NCBI GenBank assembly: GCA_020638195.1
Contig: JACKJC010000001.1
Location: forward strand, 919,001-983,000
DNA from: Methylobacteriaceae bacterium
GTDB lineage: Bacteria > Pseudomonadota > Alphaproteobacteria > Rhizobiales > Beijerinckiaceae
Length of the DNA stretch: 64,000 bases
Direction: 5' to 3'
In this document: positions 8,541 to 16,081 of the stretch, in pieces
How positions within the stretch are numbered: the first letter of the stretch is position 1
Layout of the letters: each line of letters starts with the position of its first letter
Program-made: the position numbers and the translations under genes
Notes under the pieces: generated by a model
Database searches by the model: none
What the model was told of the DNA's origin: nothing
What the model saw: the letters and a program-made list of their open reading frames with translations, nothing else

Positions 8541-9959
8541 ATGACCGGGAAGGGCGCCGCTTCCGACGCCGATCGTCGTCGCCTGCCGGCGGTCGACGAG
8601 GTCCTGCGCACGACGCGCGCGGCCATGGTCGCCGAGATATTTGGTCGAAATGCGCTCGTCGAGGCGATCAGGAGCGAACTCGCCGACGCCCGACGAGGCG
8701 CGACGGATGTCGGTGGCGCCGACCAAATCCTGTCGCGCGCGAAGCGCCAACTGGAGCGAGCCGCCACGCCGAGCCTCAAGCCGGTCTACAATCTCACCGG
8801 CACTGTGTTGCACACAAATCTCGGCCGCGCACGCCTCGCCGAGGTCGCGATCGAAGCGGCCACGCAAGCGATGCGCGAGGCGGTTGCGCTCGAATTCGAC
8901 GTCGGCGGCGGCAAGCGCGGCGAGCGCGATGATCATTTGCGTGCGCTGCTCTGCGAACTCACCGGCGCGGAAGACGCGACCATCGTCAACAACAATGCGG
9001 CGGCGGTGCTGTTGACGCTCAACACGCTCGCGCGTGGAAAACGCGCCATCGTCTCGCGCGGCGAACTGATCGAGATCGGCGGCGCATTCCGCATGCCCGA
9101 CATCATGGCGCGCGCCGGCGCCAAACTCGTGGAAGTCGGCACGACCAACCGCACGCATGCGAAGGATTATGCCGGCGCGCTGGAACAACCGGCCGGTCTC
9201 GTCCTCAAGGTGCACACGTCCAATTACCGCATCGAGGGATTCACGAAGGAGGTTTCGGCGCGCGACCTCGCTGTGATCGCGCATGCGCATGCGACGCCCC
9301 TCGTCAACGATCTCGGCTCCGGCGTGCTTGTCGATCTCACGCGCTTCGGCCTCAACCGCGAGCCGACCGTGGCCGAGGCCGTCGCCGAAGGCGCTGATCT
9401 CGTCACCTTCTCCGGCGACAAGCTGCTCGGCGGCCCGCAGGCGGGCTTCATCGTCGGCCGCAAGGATCTGGTCGCGCGTATCAACAAGAACCCGATGAAG
9501 CGCGCACTGCGCGTCGACAAGATCCGGATCGCAGCGCTCGAGGCGACGCTCAAACTCTATCGCGATCCCGACCGCCTCGCGCAGCGTCTGCCGACTCTCG
9601 TTTCCCTTGCGCGTCCGCTCGCGGAAATCGAGGCGCAGGCGAGCCGTCTCGCTCCGCAGCTCCAACAGCGCCTCGGCGACGATTTCGCCGTCGACGTCGC
9701 GCCATGCGCGAGCGAAGTCGGCTCCGGCGCCTCGCCGGTCGAAACGATCGCGAGCGCGGGCCTGGCAATTCGCGTGAGAGAAGCGCGTGGCGCGCAGCGT
9801 GCGCTCATCGCGCTCAATTCGGCGCTGCGCGCGCTGCCCTGGCCCGTCATCGGCCGCATCGCCGATGGCGCGCTCGTTCTAGACCTGCGCTGCCTGAGCG
9901 ACGAAGGCGCCTTCCTCGTCAATCTCGCGCAGCTGAAGCCTGCAAAGAGCGAAGAATGA
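8541..9959 (+). CDS. selA: L-seryl-tRNA(Sec) selenium transferase (selenocysteine synthase)
   Basis: Product of 472 residues, a PLP enzyme that converts seryl-tRNA(Sec) to selenocysteinyl-tRNA(Sec) using selenophosphate. Family motifs are PVYNLTGTVLHTNLGRARL, NNNAAAVLLTLN, the aspartate region LVNDLGSG, and FSGDKLLGGPQAG, whose Lys294 should carry PLP. The ATG at 8541 lies 4 bp behind the fdhE stop. No clear ribosome site is seen there, so translation is probably coupled. The last bases overlap the selB start by 4 bp. Confidence 0.96.
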   Translation: MTGKGAASDADRRRLPAVDEVLRTTRAAMVAEIFGRNALVEAIRSELADARRGATDVGGADQILSRAKRQLERAATPSLKPVYNLTGTVLHTNLGRARLAEVAIEAATQAMREAVALEFDVGGGKRGERDDHLRALLCELTGAEDATIVNNNAAAVLLTLNTLARGKRAIVSRGELIEIGGAFRMPDIMARAGAKLVEVGTTNRTHAKDYAGALEQPAGLVLKVHTSNYRIEGFTKEVSARDLAVIAHAHATPLVNDLGSGVLVDLTRFGLNREPTVAEAVAEGADLVTFSGDKLLGGPQAGFIVGRKDLVARINKNPMKRALRVDKIRIAALEATLKLYRDPDRLAQRLPTLVSLARPLAEIEAQASRLAPQLQQRLGDDFAVDVAPCASEVGSGASPVETIASAGLAIRVREARGAQRALIALNSALRALPWPVIGRIADGALVLDLRCLSDEGAFLVNLAQLKPAKSEE

Positions 9960-11893
9960 TCGTCGGCACGGCCGGCCATATCGATCACGGCAAATCCTCG
10001 CTCGTGCGCGCGCTCACCGGCGTCGACACCGATCGCCTCAAGGAAGAAAAAGCGCGCGGGATATCGATCGACCTCGGTTTCGCCTATACGCCGACGCCCG
10101 ACGGCGCCGTACTCGGTTTCGTCGATGTGCCTGGCCACGAAAAATTCGTGCATACGATGCTGGCCGGCGCCGCCGGCGTCGATTTCGTGCTGCTCGTGGT
10201 CGCGGCCGACGACGGGGTCATGCCGCAGACGCGCGAACATCTCGCGATCCTCGAACTGCTCGGGCTGGATCGCGGCGTCGTGGCGCTCACCAAATGCGAC
10301 ATGGTATCGCCCGAACGCCTCGCCGAGGCGACGACCGGGATCGCCAATCTGCTGGCGACATCGCCACTCGCGGATGCGGAAATCGTTCCCGTTTCCTCCG
10401 TGACCGGACAGGGCGTCGACCATTTGCGCCAGCGCCTCTTCGAAACTTCCGCGAATATGCCCGCGCGCGCGGACGAGCGCGCGTTCCGCTTCGCTGTCGA
10501 CCGTTCCTTCACGCTTTCGGGCGCGGGTACGATCGTCACCGGCATCGTCCTGTCGGGACAGGTCGCGGTCGGCGACCGCGTCGTCGTGAGTCCGTCGGGA
10601 CGAGCCGCGCGCGTCCGCTCGATCCACGCGCAGAACCGCGCCGCCGAGCACGGTCGCGCCGGTGAACGCTGCGCGCTCAATCTCAGCGGCGAGGACATTT
10701 CCAAAGACGCCATCGAGCGTGGCGATTTCGTGCTGGCGGGCGACCTCCATGCGCCGACCGATCGCATCGACGTTTCGTTCCGGCTGCTGGCGTCGGAGAA
10801 GAAGCCGGTCGGGCAATGGACGCCGATCAGGCTTCACCACGCGGCGAGCGACGTCGCCGCGCGTCTCGTTCTGCTCGGCGACGAGCCGATAGCGCCCGGC
10901 GACGAGGTCTTCGCGCAACTCGTGCTTGAAAAGCCGGTCGCCGCCGCCGTCGGCGATCGGTTCGTGGCGCGCGACACGACGGCGCAGCGCACGATCGGCG
11001 GCGGCGTCTTCATCGATCTGCGCGCGCCGACGCGCAAGCGCCGCACGCTCGAACGGCGCGCCATCCTCGAAGCCGCCGCGCGTCGCGACGACACGCAAGC
11101 GCTGCTAGGCCTGCTCGCGACCGCGCCATTCTTCGTCGACCTCGCCGTTTTCGCGCGTGATCGCGCCTTGGGCGACGGGCAGTATGCGGCGCTCGTCGAA
11201 AATCTTGGCATCGTCGAATTGTCGGGCGGCGGGACGCGGATCGGACTGTCGCGCGAAACATTCGATCGGCTCGTCGAAAGTCTGGTTGCGACGCTCGCCG
11301 CCTTTCATGCTGACAATCCCGACCTGCCGGGGCTCGGCTTCGAGCGTTTGCGTCTCATGCTCGAACCACGCCTGCCGGCGCCGGCGTTTCGCGGGCTTCT
11401 CCAGTCGCCAGCGCTTGGCGCCCGCATTGCGCTCGACGGCGCCTGGGCGCGGCTCGTCGAGCATCAGGTCCGGCTTCAGCCCGATGACGAAGCGCTATGG
11501 TCGCGGATCGCGCCGATGATCTCGGGCGAGGAGCGTTTCCGGCCGCCGCGCGTGCGCGACATCGCCGACGCGCTTGACCTGCGCGAGCCCGATATTCGTC
11601 GGCTGATGAAGATTCTCGGGCGGATGGGCAAGGTCGACGAGGTCGCGCACGATCACTTCTTCCTGCGCGCCACGGTCGCGGAAATGACCGCGATCGCCGC
11701 CGACATCGCGGGCCAGGCGCAACAGGGCCAGTTCTCGGCGGCCGAGTTCCGCGACCGGCTCGATAACGGCCGCAAGGTCGCGATCCAGATTCTCGAATTT
11801 TTCGATCGCCACGGCGTCACCTTCAGGCGCGGCGATCTGAGGCGCATCAACAGGCATCGCCTCGATCTGTTCGGCGCGCCGCCGGGCAGATAG
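9956..11893 (+). CDS. selB: Selenocysteine-specific elongation factor SelB
   Basis: Product of 645 residues, a GTPase that brings Sec-tRNA to the ribosome at UGA codons followed by a SECIS. The N-terminal G domain shows GHIDHGKSS (residues 7-15), DVPGHEKF and TKCD. It is followed by EF-Tu-like beta domains and then the C-terminal winged-helix region that binds the SECIS (about residue 450 onward, including the segment FRPPRVRDIADAL). Start at 9956 overlaps the selA stop (ATGA). The tRNA-Sec gene follows 19 bp downstream on the same strand. Confidence 0.96.
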   Translation: MIVGTAGHIDHGKSSLVRALTGVDTDRLKEEKARGISIDLGFAYTPTPDGAVLGFVDVPGHEKFVHTMLAGAAGVDFVLLVVAADDGVMPQTREHLAILELLGLDRGVVALTKCDMVSPERLAEATTGIANLLATSPLADAEIVPVSSVTGQGVDHLRQRLFETSANMPARADERAFRFAVDRSFTLSGAGTIVTGIVLSGQVAVGDRVVVSPSGRAARVRSIHAQNRAAEHGRAGERCALNLSGEDISKDAIERGDFVLAGDLHAPTDRIDVSFRLLASEKKPVGQWTPIRLHHAASDVAARLVLLGDEPIAPGDEVFAQLVLEKPVAAAVGDRFVARDTTAQRTIGGGVFIDLRAPTRKRRTLERRAILEAAARRDDTQALLGLLATAPFFVDLAVFARDRALGDGQYAALVENLGIVELSGGGTRIGLSRETFDRLVESLVATLAAFHADNPDLPGLGFERLRLMLEPRLPAPAFRGLLQSPALGARIALDGAWARLVEHQVRLQPDDEALWSRIAPMISGEERFRPPRVRDIADALDLREPDIRRLMKILGRMGKVDEVAHDHFFLRATVAEMTAIAADIAGQAQQGQFSAAEFRDRLDNGRKVAIQILEFFDRHGVTFRRGDLRRINRHRLDLFGAPPGR

Positions 11894-11912
11894 ACTGCAC
11901 GGCGATTCATGA

Positions 11913-12008
11913 GGAAGAGAAGCGTCCCCGGTGGGGCGTCCGGACTTCAAATCCGGGAGGGGCCGCGAGCCGGTCCTTGGTGGGTTCGACTCCCTCTCTC
12001 TTCCGCCA
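11913..12008 (+). tRNA. selC: tRNA-Sec, anticodon TCA
   Basis: The 8-bp acceptor stem characteristic of bacterial tRNA-Sec is formed by GGAAGAGA (11913-11920) and TCTCTTCC (11997-12004). The anticodon stem 11940-11944/11952-11956 holds the loop CTTCAAA with anticodon TCA at 11947-11949. A long GC-rich variable arm and the T-arm segment GGTTCGACTCC follow. Discriminator G is 12005 and CCA is encoded at 12006-12008. It closes the fdh-sel gene run and lies 16 bp from the convergent allE stop. Confidence 0.97.
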
Positions 12009-12024
12009 ATCTTCGCCCGGCCGC

Positions 12025-12849
12025 TCAGAAGCCGCCGAGTTTCGGGTGCCGGTTCACATCCTTGTACAGCAGGTAGCGGAACCGCCCCGGCCCGCCGGCG
12101 TAGCAGGCCTGCGGGCAGAACGCGCGCAGCCACATATAATCGCCGGCTTCCACTTCCACCCAATCACGATTGAGTTTGTAGACCGCCTTGCCTTCCAGCA
12201 CGTAGAGCCCGTGCTCCATCACATGTGTTTCCAGGAAGGGAATGATCGCGCCGGGCTCGAAGGTCACGATGTTGACGTGCATGTCGTGGCGCAGGTCGTC
12301 CGGCTCGACAAAGCGCTGAGTCGCCCATTTGCCGTCCGTGCCCGCCATGGCGCGCAGCGGAACGTCCGCCTCGTTCGCAACGAAAGCCTCCGGCGCCTCA
12401 ATGCCGTCCACCGCCTCGTAGGCCTTGCGGATCCAGTGGAATTTTGCCGCGCCCTTGCTCCCGTTCGTGATGCGCCAGGTGGCGCCGGCCGGCAGATAGG
12501 CGTAACCGCCCTTCTTCAACACGTGCTTGGCGTTGCCGATCGTCAGCGTCGCCTGTCCCTCGACCATGAACAGAACGCTTTGCGCACGCGCATCCGTGTC
12601 GGGCCGGTCGCTGCCGCCGCCGGGCGAGACTTCCATGATGTAATGCGTGAACGTCTCGGCGAATCCGGAGAGCGGGCGCGCGATGATCCAGAGCCGCGTC
12701 TTCGCCCAGTGCGGCAGGCAGCTCGTGACGATATCGCGCATCACCCCCCGCGGAATGACGGCATAGGCTTCCGTGAAGACCGCGCGGCCGGTCAGCATGT
12801 CGGTCTGCGGCGGATGTCCGCCCATCGCGGAATAATAGGTGCGGTCCAT
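12025..12849 (-). CDS. allE: (S)-ureidoglycine aminohydrolase, bicupin
   Basis: Product of 274 residues with two cupin-like halves, matching the YlbA/AllE family that releases ammonia from (S)-ureidoglycine to give ureidoglycolate. Recognisable segments are GVMRDIVTSCLPHW, FTHYIMEVSPGGGSD, EHGLYVLEGKAVYKLN and a metal-site region FLETHVMEHGL. The start at 12849 is preferred because GAGGA stands just upstream. A second ATG at 12870 overlaps the allA stop and would add seven residues. Last gene of puuD-allA-allE, so it follows AllA on the transcript although it acts just before it in the pathway. Confidence 0.9.
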   Translation of the reverse strand: MDRTYYSAMGGHPPQTDMLTGRAVFTEAYAVIPRGVMRDIVTSCLPHWAKTRLWIIARPLSGFAETFTHYIMEVSPGGGSDRPDTDARAQSVLFMVEGQATLTIGNAKHVLKKGGYAYLPAGATWRITNGSKGAAKFHWIRKAYEAVDGIEAPEAFVANEADVPLRAMAGTDGKWATQRFVEPDDLRHDMHVNIVTFEPGAIIPFLETHVMEHGLYVLEGKAVYKLNRDWVEVEAGDYMWLRAFCPQACYAGGPGRFRYLLYKDVNRHPKLGGF

Positions 12850-12869
12850 TTTGTCCTCGTTAGCGCGCA

Positions 12870-13364
12870 TCACGGCGCAAGCGACAGCCGCTCGGCCACG
12901 CCCAGTTCGTATTCTTCGAGATTGTCGCCGGGGCCCGTCCTGTCCACGACGAGGAACAGGCTGTCGTCGTCGAGCACGAGCAGCGGATGGTGCCAAACGT
13001 TGCGCGCATAATTGACGCCCTGCCGTCCGGTGGCGCGAAACGCGCGATAGGTGGAGGCGTCGCGCGGATCGCCGCAGACGATGATGAGCCAAGGCCGCGC
13101 CTGCATCGGCGCGAACAGCTGGCTGCCGAGCGGATGGCGCTCCATCAGCGCGATCTCGATCGGCGCTGGCCGTGGCCGTGCGGTGAACAGGCTGACATTG
13201 ACCGATCCGCCTTCGCGCACGACATCGATCTTCGCCTGCCCGTCGCAGCGCCGGGCAAAGCCCTGGTTGATCGTGATGTGCGCAACGCCTTCGGCGTCGA
13301 TCACATCGCCGAACGGCGCGAAGCTTTCACGCGTCAATGCTTCGATGTTCAGTGTCCGTCTCAT
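12870..13364 (-). CDS. allA: Ureidoglycolate lyase (ureidoglycolate to glyoxylate + urea)
   Basis: Product of 164 residues, the usual size of AllA. Typical segments are the N-terminal ESFAPFGDVIDAEG, LFAPMQARPWLIIVC and the family's GVNYARNVWHHPLLVLD, which includes the two active-site histidines. The reaction cleaves ureidoglycolate to glyoxylate and urea in the cytoplasm. Its start codon overlaps the puuD stop (ATGA) and its stop touches the upstream alternative start of allE, so the three are one operon. Confidence 0.93.
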   Translation of the reverse strand: MRRTLNIEALTRESFAPFGDVIDAEGVAHITINQGFARRCDGQAKIDVVREGGSVNVSLFTARPRPAPIEIALMERHPLGSQLFAPMQARPWLIIVCGDPRDASTYRAFRATGRQGVNYARNVWHHPLLVLDDDSLFLVVDRTGPGDNLEEYELGVAERLSLAP

Positions 13365-14578
13365 TTCTTCGCAAGCCAGTTCGCCACGACCATGCGTTCT
13401 TCCGGCGTCATTTCCGTGATGTTGTTCGGCGGCATCGCATGCGTCAGCACCGCTTGCATCCGCACGAGCTCGGCATTGCGTGCGATGTGCTCGGGCGTAT
13501 CCAGCATCACGCCCTTGGGCGGCGAGGCGAGGCCGGTCCAGACCGGCTCGGCCGCATGGCACATGGCGCAGCGGCTTGTGAGAACGTCCTCGACGTCTTT
13601 CGGCACATGCGCGCTGACGGCGGCGACGGCGGGCGTCGTCAGCGCGGGCATACCGAGCTTCTGGCGGCCGGCCGGATTGGACAGCATCGACAGCCAGATC
13701 GCGACGGCCACGCACAGCGCCGCAACCGCCCACGCCCACCATTTGTCGCCCTTGCCGGCATGGCGCTGGTTGTAGAAGTAGCGCACCAGCGCGCCGGCGA
13801 CGAGGATGAAGCCGACCATCACCCACGCGTAGGGCGACATGAAGGTCATCGGGTAATGACCCGAAATCATCAGGAACAGTACGGGCAGGGTGAGATAATT
13901 ATTGTGCGTCGAGCGCGTCTTCGCCTGCTTTCCGTATTTCGGATCGGGCGCGCGCCCCGCGATCAGATCAGCGACGACGATCTTCGTGTTGGGGATGATG
14001 TTCATGAAGACGTTGCCGGTCATGATCGTCCCCATCAGCGCGCCCGTATGCAGCAGCGCGCCGCGGCCTGAGAACATGTGCTGGAAGAAGAAAGCCATGC
14101 CCATCACGAAGGCGAAGCCGACGGCTGCGAGCGCAACCTCGTTGTTGGCGAGTGGCGACTTGCAAAGAAAATCGTAGACGATCCAGCCGACCGCGAGCCC
14201 GCCGATGCCGACAGCCGCCGCCTGCAACGGCGTCAGCGCGCGAACGTTTGGATCGATCAGATAGAGGTCGGCGCCGAGATAATAGACCCATACCAGCAGT
14301 GAGAAGCCGGAAATCCAGGTCGAGTAGGATTCCCACTTGTGCCACATCAGCTCGGCCGGCATCTTGTCCGGCGCGACCAGATATTTGCGGACCTGATAGA
14401 AGCCGCCGCCATGCACTTCCCAGGCTTCGCCGCCCTTGCCGGCGGGGATTTCGGGGATGGCGCGCAGGGCTGCGTCGAGATGCATGAAATAGAAGGACGA
14501 GCCGATCCAGGCGATGCCGGTGATGATGTGGGTCCATCGCAGGAGGAGCCCGCCCCATTCCATCGCAATAGCGTCCAT
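13361..14578 (-). CDS. puuD: Membrane urate oxidase PuuD with C-terminal cytochrome c domain
   Basis: Product of 405 residues. The N-terminal part has about eight hydrophobic segments (MEWGGLLLRWTHIITGIAWIGSSF onward), and a single class I heme c site CAMCH lies at Cys337-His341, with a likely distal Met ligand in THAMPPNN. This domain arrangement is the membrane-bound urate hydroxylase/oxidase first named in Hyphomicrobiales. It oxidises urate to 5-hydroxyisourate and passes electrons to the respiratory chain instead of making peroxide. It diverges from the LysR gene across 95 bp and leads the puuD-allA-allE run. Confidence 0.92.
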   Translation of the reverse strand: MDAIAMEWGGLLLRWTHIITGIAWIGSSFYFMHLDAALRAIPEIPAGKGGEAWEVHGGGFYQVRKYLVAPDKMPAELMWHKWESYSTWISGFSLLVWVYYLGADLYLIDPNVRALTPLQAAAVGIGGLAVGWIVYDFLCKSPLANNEVALAAVGFAFVMGMAFFFQHMFSGRGALLHTGALMGTIMTGNVFMNIIPNTKIVVADLIAGRAPDPKYGKQAKTRSTHNNYLTLPVLFLMISGHYPMTFMSPYAWVMVGFILVAGALVRYFYNQRHAGKGDKWWAWAVAALCVAVAIWLSMLSNPAGRQKLGMPALTTPAVAAVSAHVPKDVEDVLTSRCAMCHAAEPVWTGLASPPKGVMLDTPEHIARNAELVRMQAVLTHAMPPNNITEMTPEERMVVANWLAKK

Positions 14579-14609
14579 GCCGCATCTCCATCGCTCGCGC
14601 GGGCTAGTC

Positions 14610-14626
14610 TAGGCCGGCGAGGCCTA
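14610..14626. promoter_or_regulatory. Inverted repeat in the puuD / LysR divergent region
   Basis: TAGGCC-N5-GGCCTA is a perfect 6-bp dyad in the 95-bp gap between divergent puuD and the LysR gene. LysR-family regulators commonly bind dyads in exactly this setting. Binding is inference. Confidence 0.35.
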
Positions 14627-14673
14627 TGGCGATATTGTTGGAAAGCGAACAGACTTTCAAACGGGATCGCCGA

Positions 14674-15624
14674 ATGCTCTCGCTCGACAATATCCGCGTT
14701 TTCGTCCGCGCGGTTGAGCTCGGCTCCTTTTCGGCGGCCGGCCGCAGCATGCGCCTGTCGGCGGCCGTCGTCAGCCACCGCATCCGCAGCCTCGAAAAGG
14801 CGCTGAGCTGCCGCCTTTTCAATCGCACCACGCGAAAAATGTTCCTGACTGAGCAGGGGCGCGTCTTTTATGAGCATTGCCTGGACGTTTCACAGGCGCT
14901 CGACCGCGCCGAGGCGAGCGTCTCGGACAAGGGGGCGCCGCCGCGCGGCCTGTTGAAGGTAACCGCGCCGCTGGGGTTCGGCCAACGGGTGGTCGCGCCA
15001 TTCCTGCCGCGCTTCCAGACCCGCTATCCCGAAATCGACGTCACGCTGCGCCTGTCCGATTATCTCGTCGATCTCTTCACCGAGGCGGTCGACGTTGCCG
15101 TGCGCATGGACCGTCTGCCAGATTCCTCGCTGATCGTCCGCAAGATCGCCGATGTCGAGCGCGTGCTCTGCGCTGCGCCCGCCTACATCGAAAAGCGCGG
15201 CGCGCCCAAGTCGATCGCCGACCTCGAGAAACATCGCTGCCTCATGCTGCGCTATCCCGGCTCCCGCCAGTTTCGCTGGACCCTGCAGCGGGGCGGCCGC
15301 GCTGTCTCCGCCATGGTGGCGGGCGGCCTCGACGCCGATGCCGGCGACGTGCTGACGCAATGGGCGCTATCAGGCGAAGGCATCGTCATGAAGCCGCTGT
15401 TCGAGGTCGCCGGCGAATTGCGCTCGGGCGCGCTGGTGCCCGTCCTGCCCGACAATCCGCCGACGCCGGTCACGCTCGCCATCCTGCACGCCTACCAGCG
15501 CATGGCCCCGCCGAAAGTCCGCGCCTTCGCCGACGCCCTGGCCGAGGAAGCGCGCGACCATATCGAGACCGCGCTCGCGGAGGCGCGGCCCGGCAAGCTG
15601 CGCAAGCGACGCGCCGCTGTGTGA
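14674..15624 (+). CDS. LysR-family transcriptional regulator, likely of purine/urate catabolism
   Basis: Product of 316 residues from the ATG at 14674. The winged helix-turn-helix spans residues 1-60 (MLSLDNIRVFVRAVELGSFS, AAVVSHRIRSLE, LFNRTTR), followed by the periplasmic-binding-like effector domain (GLLKVTAPLGFGQRV, VDVAVRMDRLPDSSL). An in-frame ATG at 14626 would add 16 residues but lies closer to the puuD start. Ligand cannot be read from sequence. Its place between puuD and hiuH, with dyads on both sides, makes control of the urate genes the simplest guess. Confidence 0.88.
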   Translation: MLSLDNIRVFVRAVELGSFSAAGRSMRLSAAVVSHRIRSLEKALSCRLFNRTTRKMFLTEQGRVFYEHCLDVSQALDRAEASVSDKGAPPRGLLKVTAPLGFGQRVVAPFLPRFQTRYPEIDVTLRLSDYLVDLFTEAVDVAVRMDRLPDSSLIVRKIADVERVLCAAPAYIEKRGAPKSIADLEKHRCLMLRYPGSRQFRWTLQRGGRAVSAMVAGGLDADAGDVLTQWALSGEGIVMKPLFEVAGELRSGALVPVLPDNPPTPVTLAILHAYQRMAPPKVRAFADALAEEARDHIETALAEARPGKLRKRRAAV

Positions 15625-15656
15625 TTGTGGGATTGCGGGCCATCGCAGACCGCAGT

Positions 15657-15673
15657 TTCAAAAAATATTTGAA
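15657..15673. promoter_or_regulatory. AT-rich dyad upstream of hiuH
   Basis: TTCAAAAAATATTTGAA has 6-bp perfect arms around a 5-base centre. It is an AT-rich island in GC-rich DNA, 49 bp before hiuH and just after the LysR gene. It resembles LysR-type or other activator boxes, or a promoter element. Confidence 0.4.
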
Positions 15674-15721
15674 TGTGGAACGATTGCGCGCTGCTAGAAT
15701 GAGCCCAGCAGGGAGCAGGAT

Positions 15722-16078
15722 ATGGGCCGTCTGTCGACGCACGTTCTGGATATTCAGGCCGGACGGCCGGCGCCCGGCGTGGCGGTCGAACTCGTGCGCA
15801 TCGGCGAGAACGGCGCGGCGACTGCCCTGAAGACGACCCGCACCAACGCCGACGGACGCACCGATGCGCCGCTTCTCGCCGGCGACGAACTGACGACCGG
15901 CGTCTACGAACTGCGCTTCCATGCCGGCGATTATTTTCGCGCTTCGGGCGTGAGCCTGCCCGAACCGGCGTTCGTCGACGTCGTGCCGATCCGTTTCGGC
16001 ATCGCCGACGCAGCCGGGCACTATCACGTGCCGCTGCTCGTCTCGCCCTGGGCCTTTTCGACCTATCGGGGTTCGTAA
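15722..16078 (+). CDS. hiuH: 5-Hydroxyisourate hydrolase (transthyretin-like)
   Basis: Product of 118 residues, the normal size of HIUase. Conserved family features are the N-terminal LSTHVLDIQAGRPAPG with the catalytic His7, the Arg-containing strand, HYHVPLLVSPWAFSTYRGS at the end with the diagnostic C-terminal YRGS. It hydrolyses 5-hydroxyisourate, the product of PuuD, to OHCU. No N-terminal export signal, so cytoplasmic. A GGGAGCAGG site precedes the ATG. Only 3 bp separate its stop from the next start, so the two are coupled. Confidence 0.95.
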   Translation: MGRLSTHVLDIQAGRPAPGVAVELVRIGENGAATALKTTRTNADGRTDAPLLAGDELTTGVYELRFHAGDYFRASGVSLPEPAFVDVVPIRFGIADAAGHYHVPLLVSPWAFSTYRGS

Positions 16079-16081
16079 GAC

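Noticed and set aside
11931..12173. Short plus-strand ORF over the tRNA-Sec and allE end
   Set aside because: It overlaps a tRNA and a real gene on the other strand and has no ribosome site or homology.
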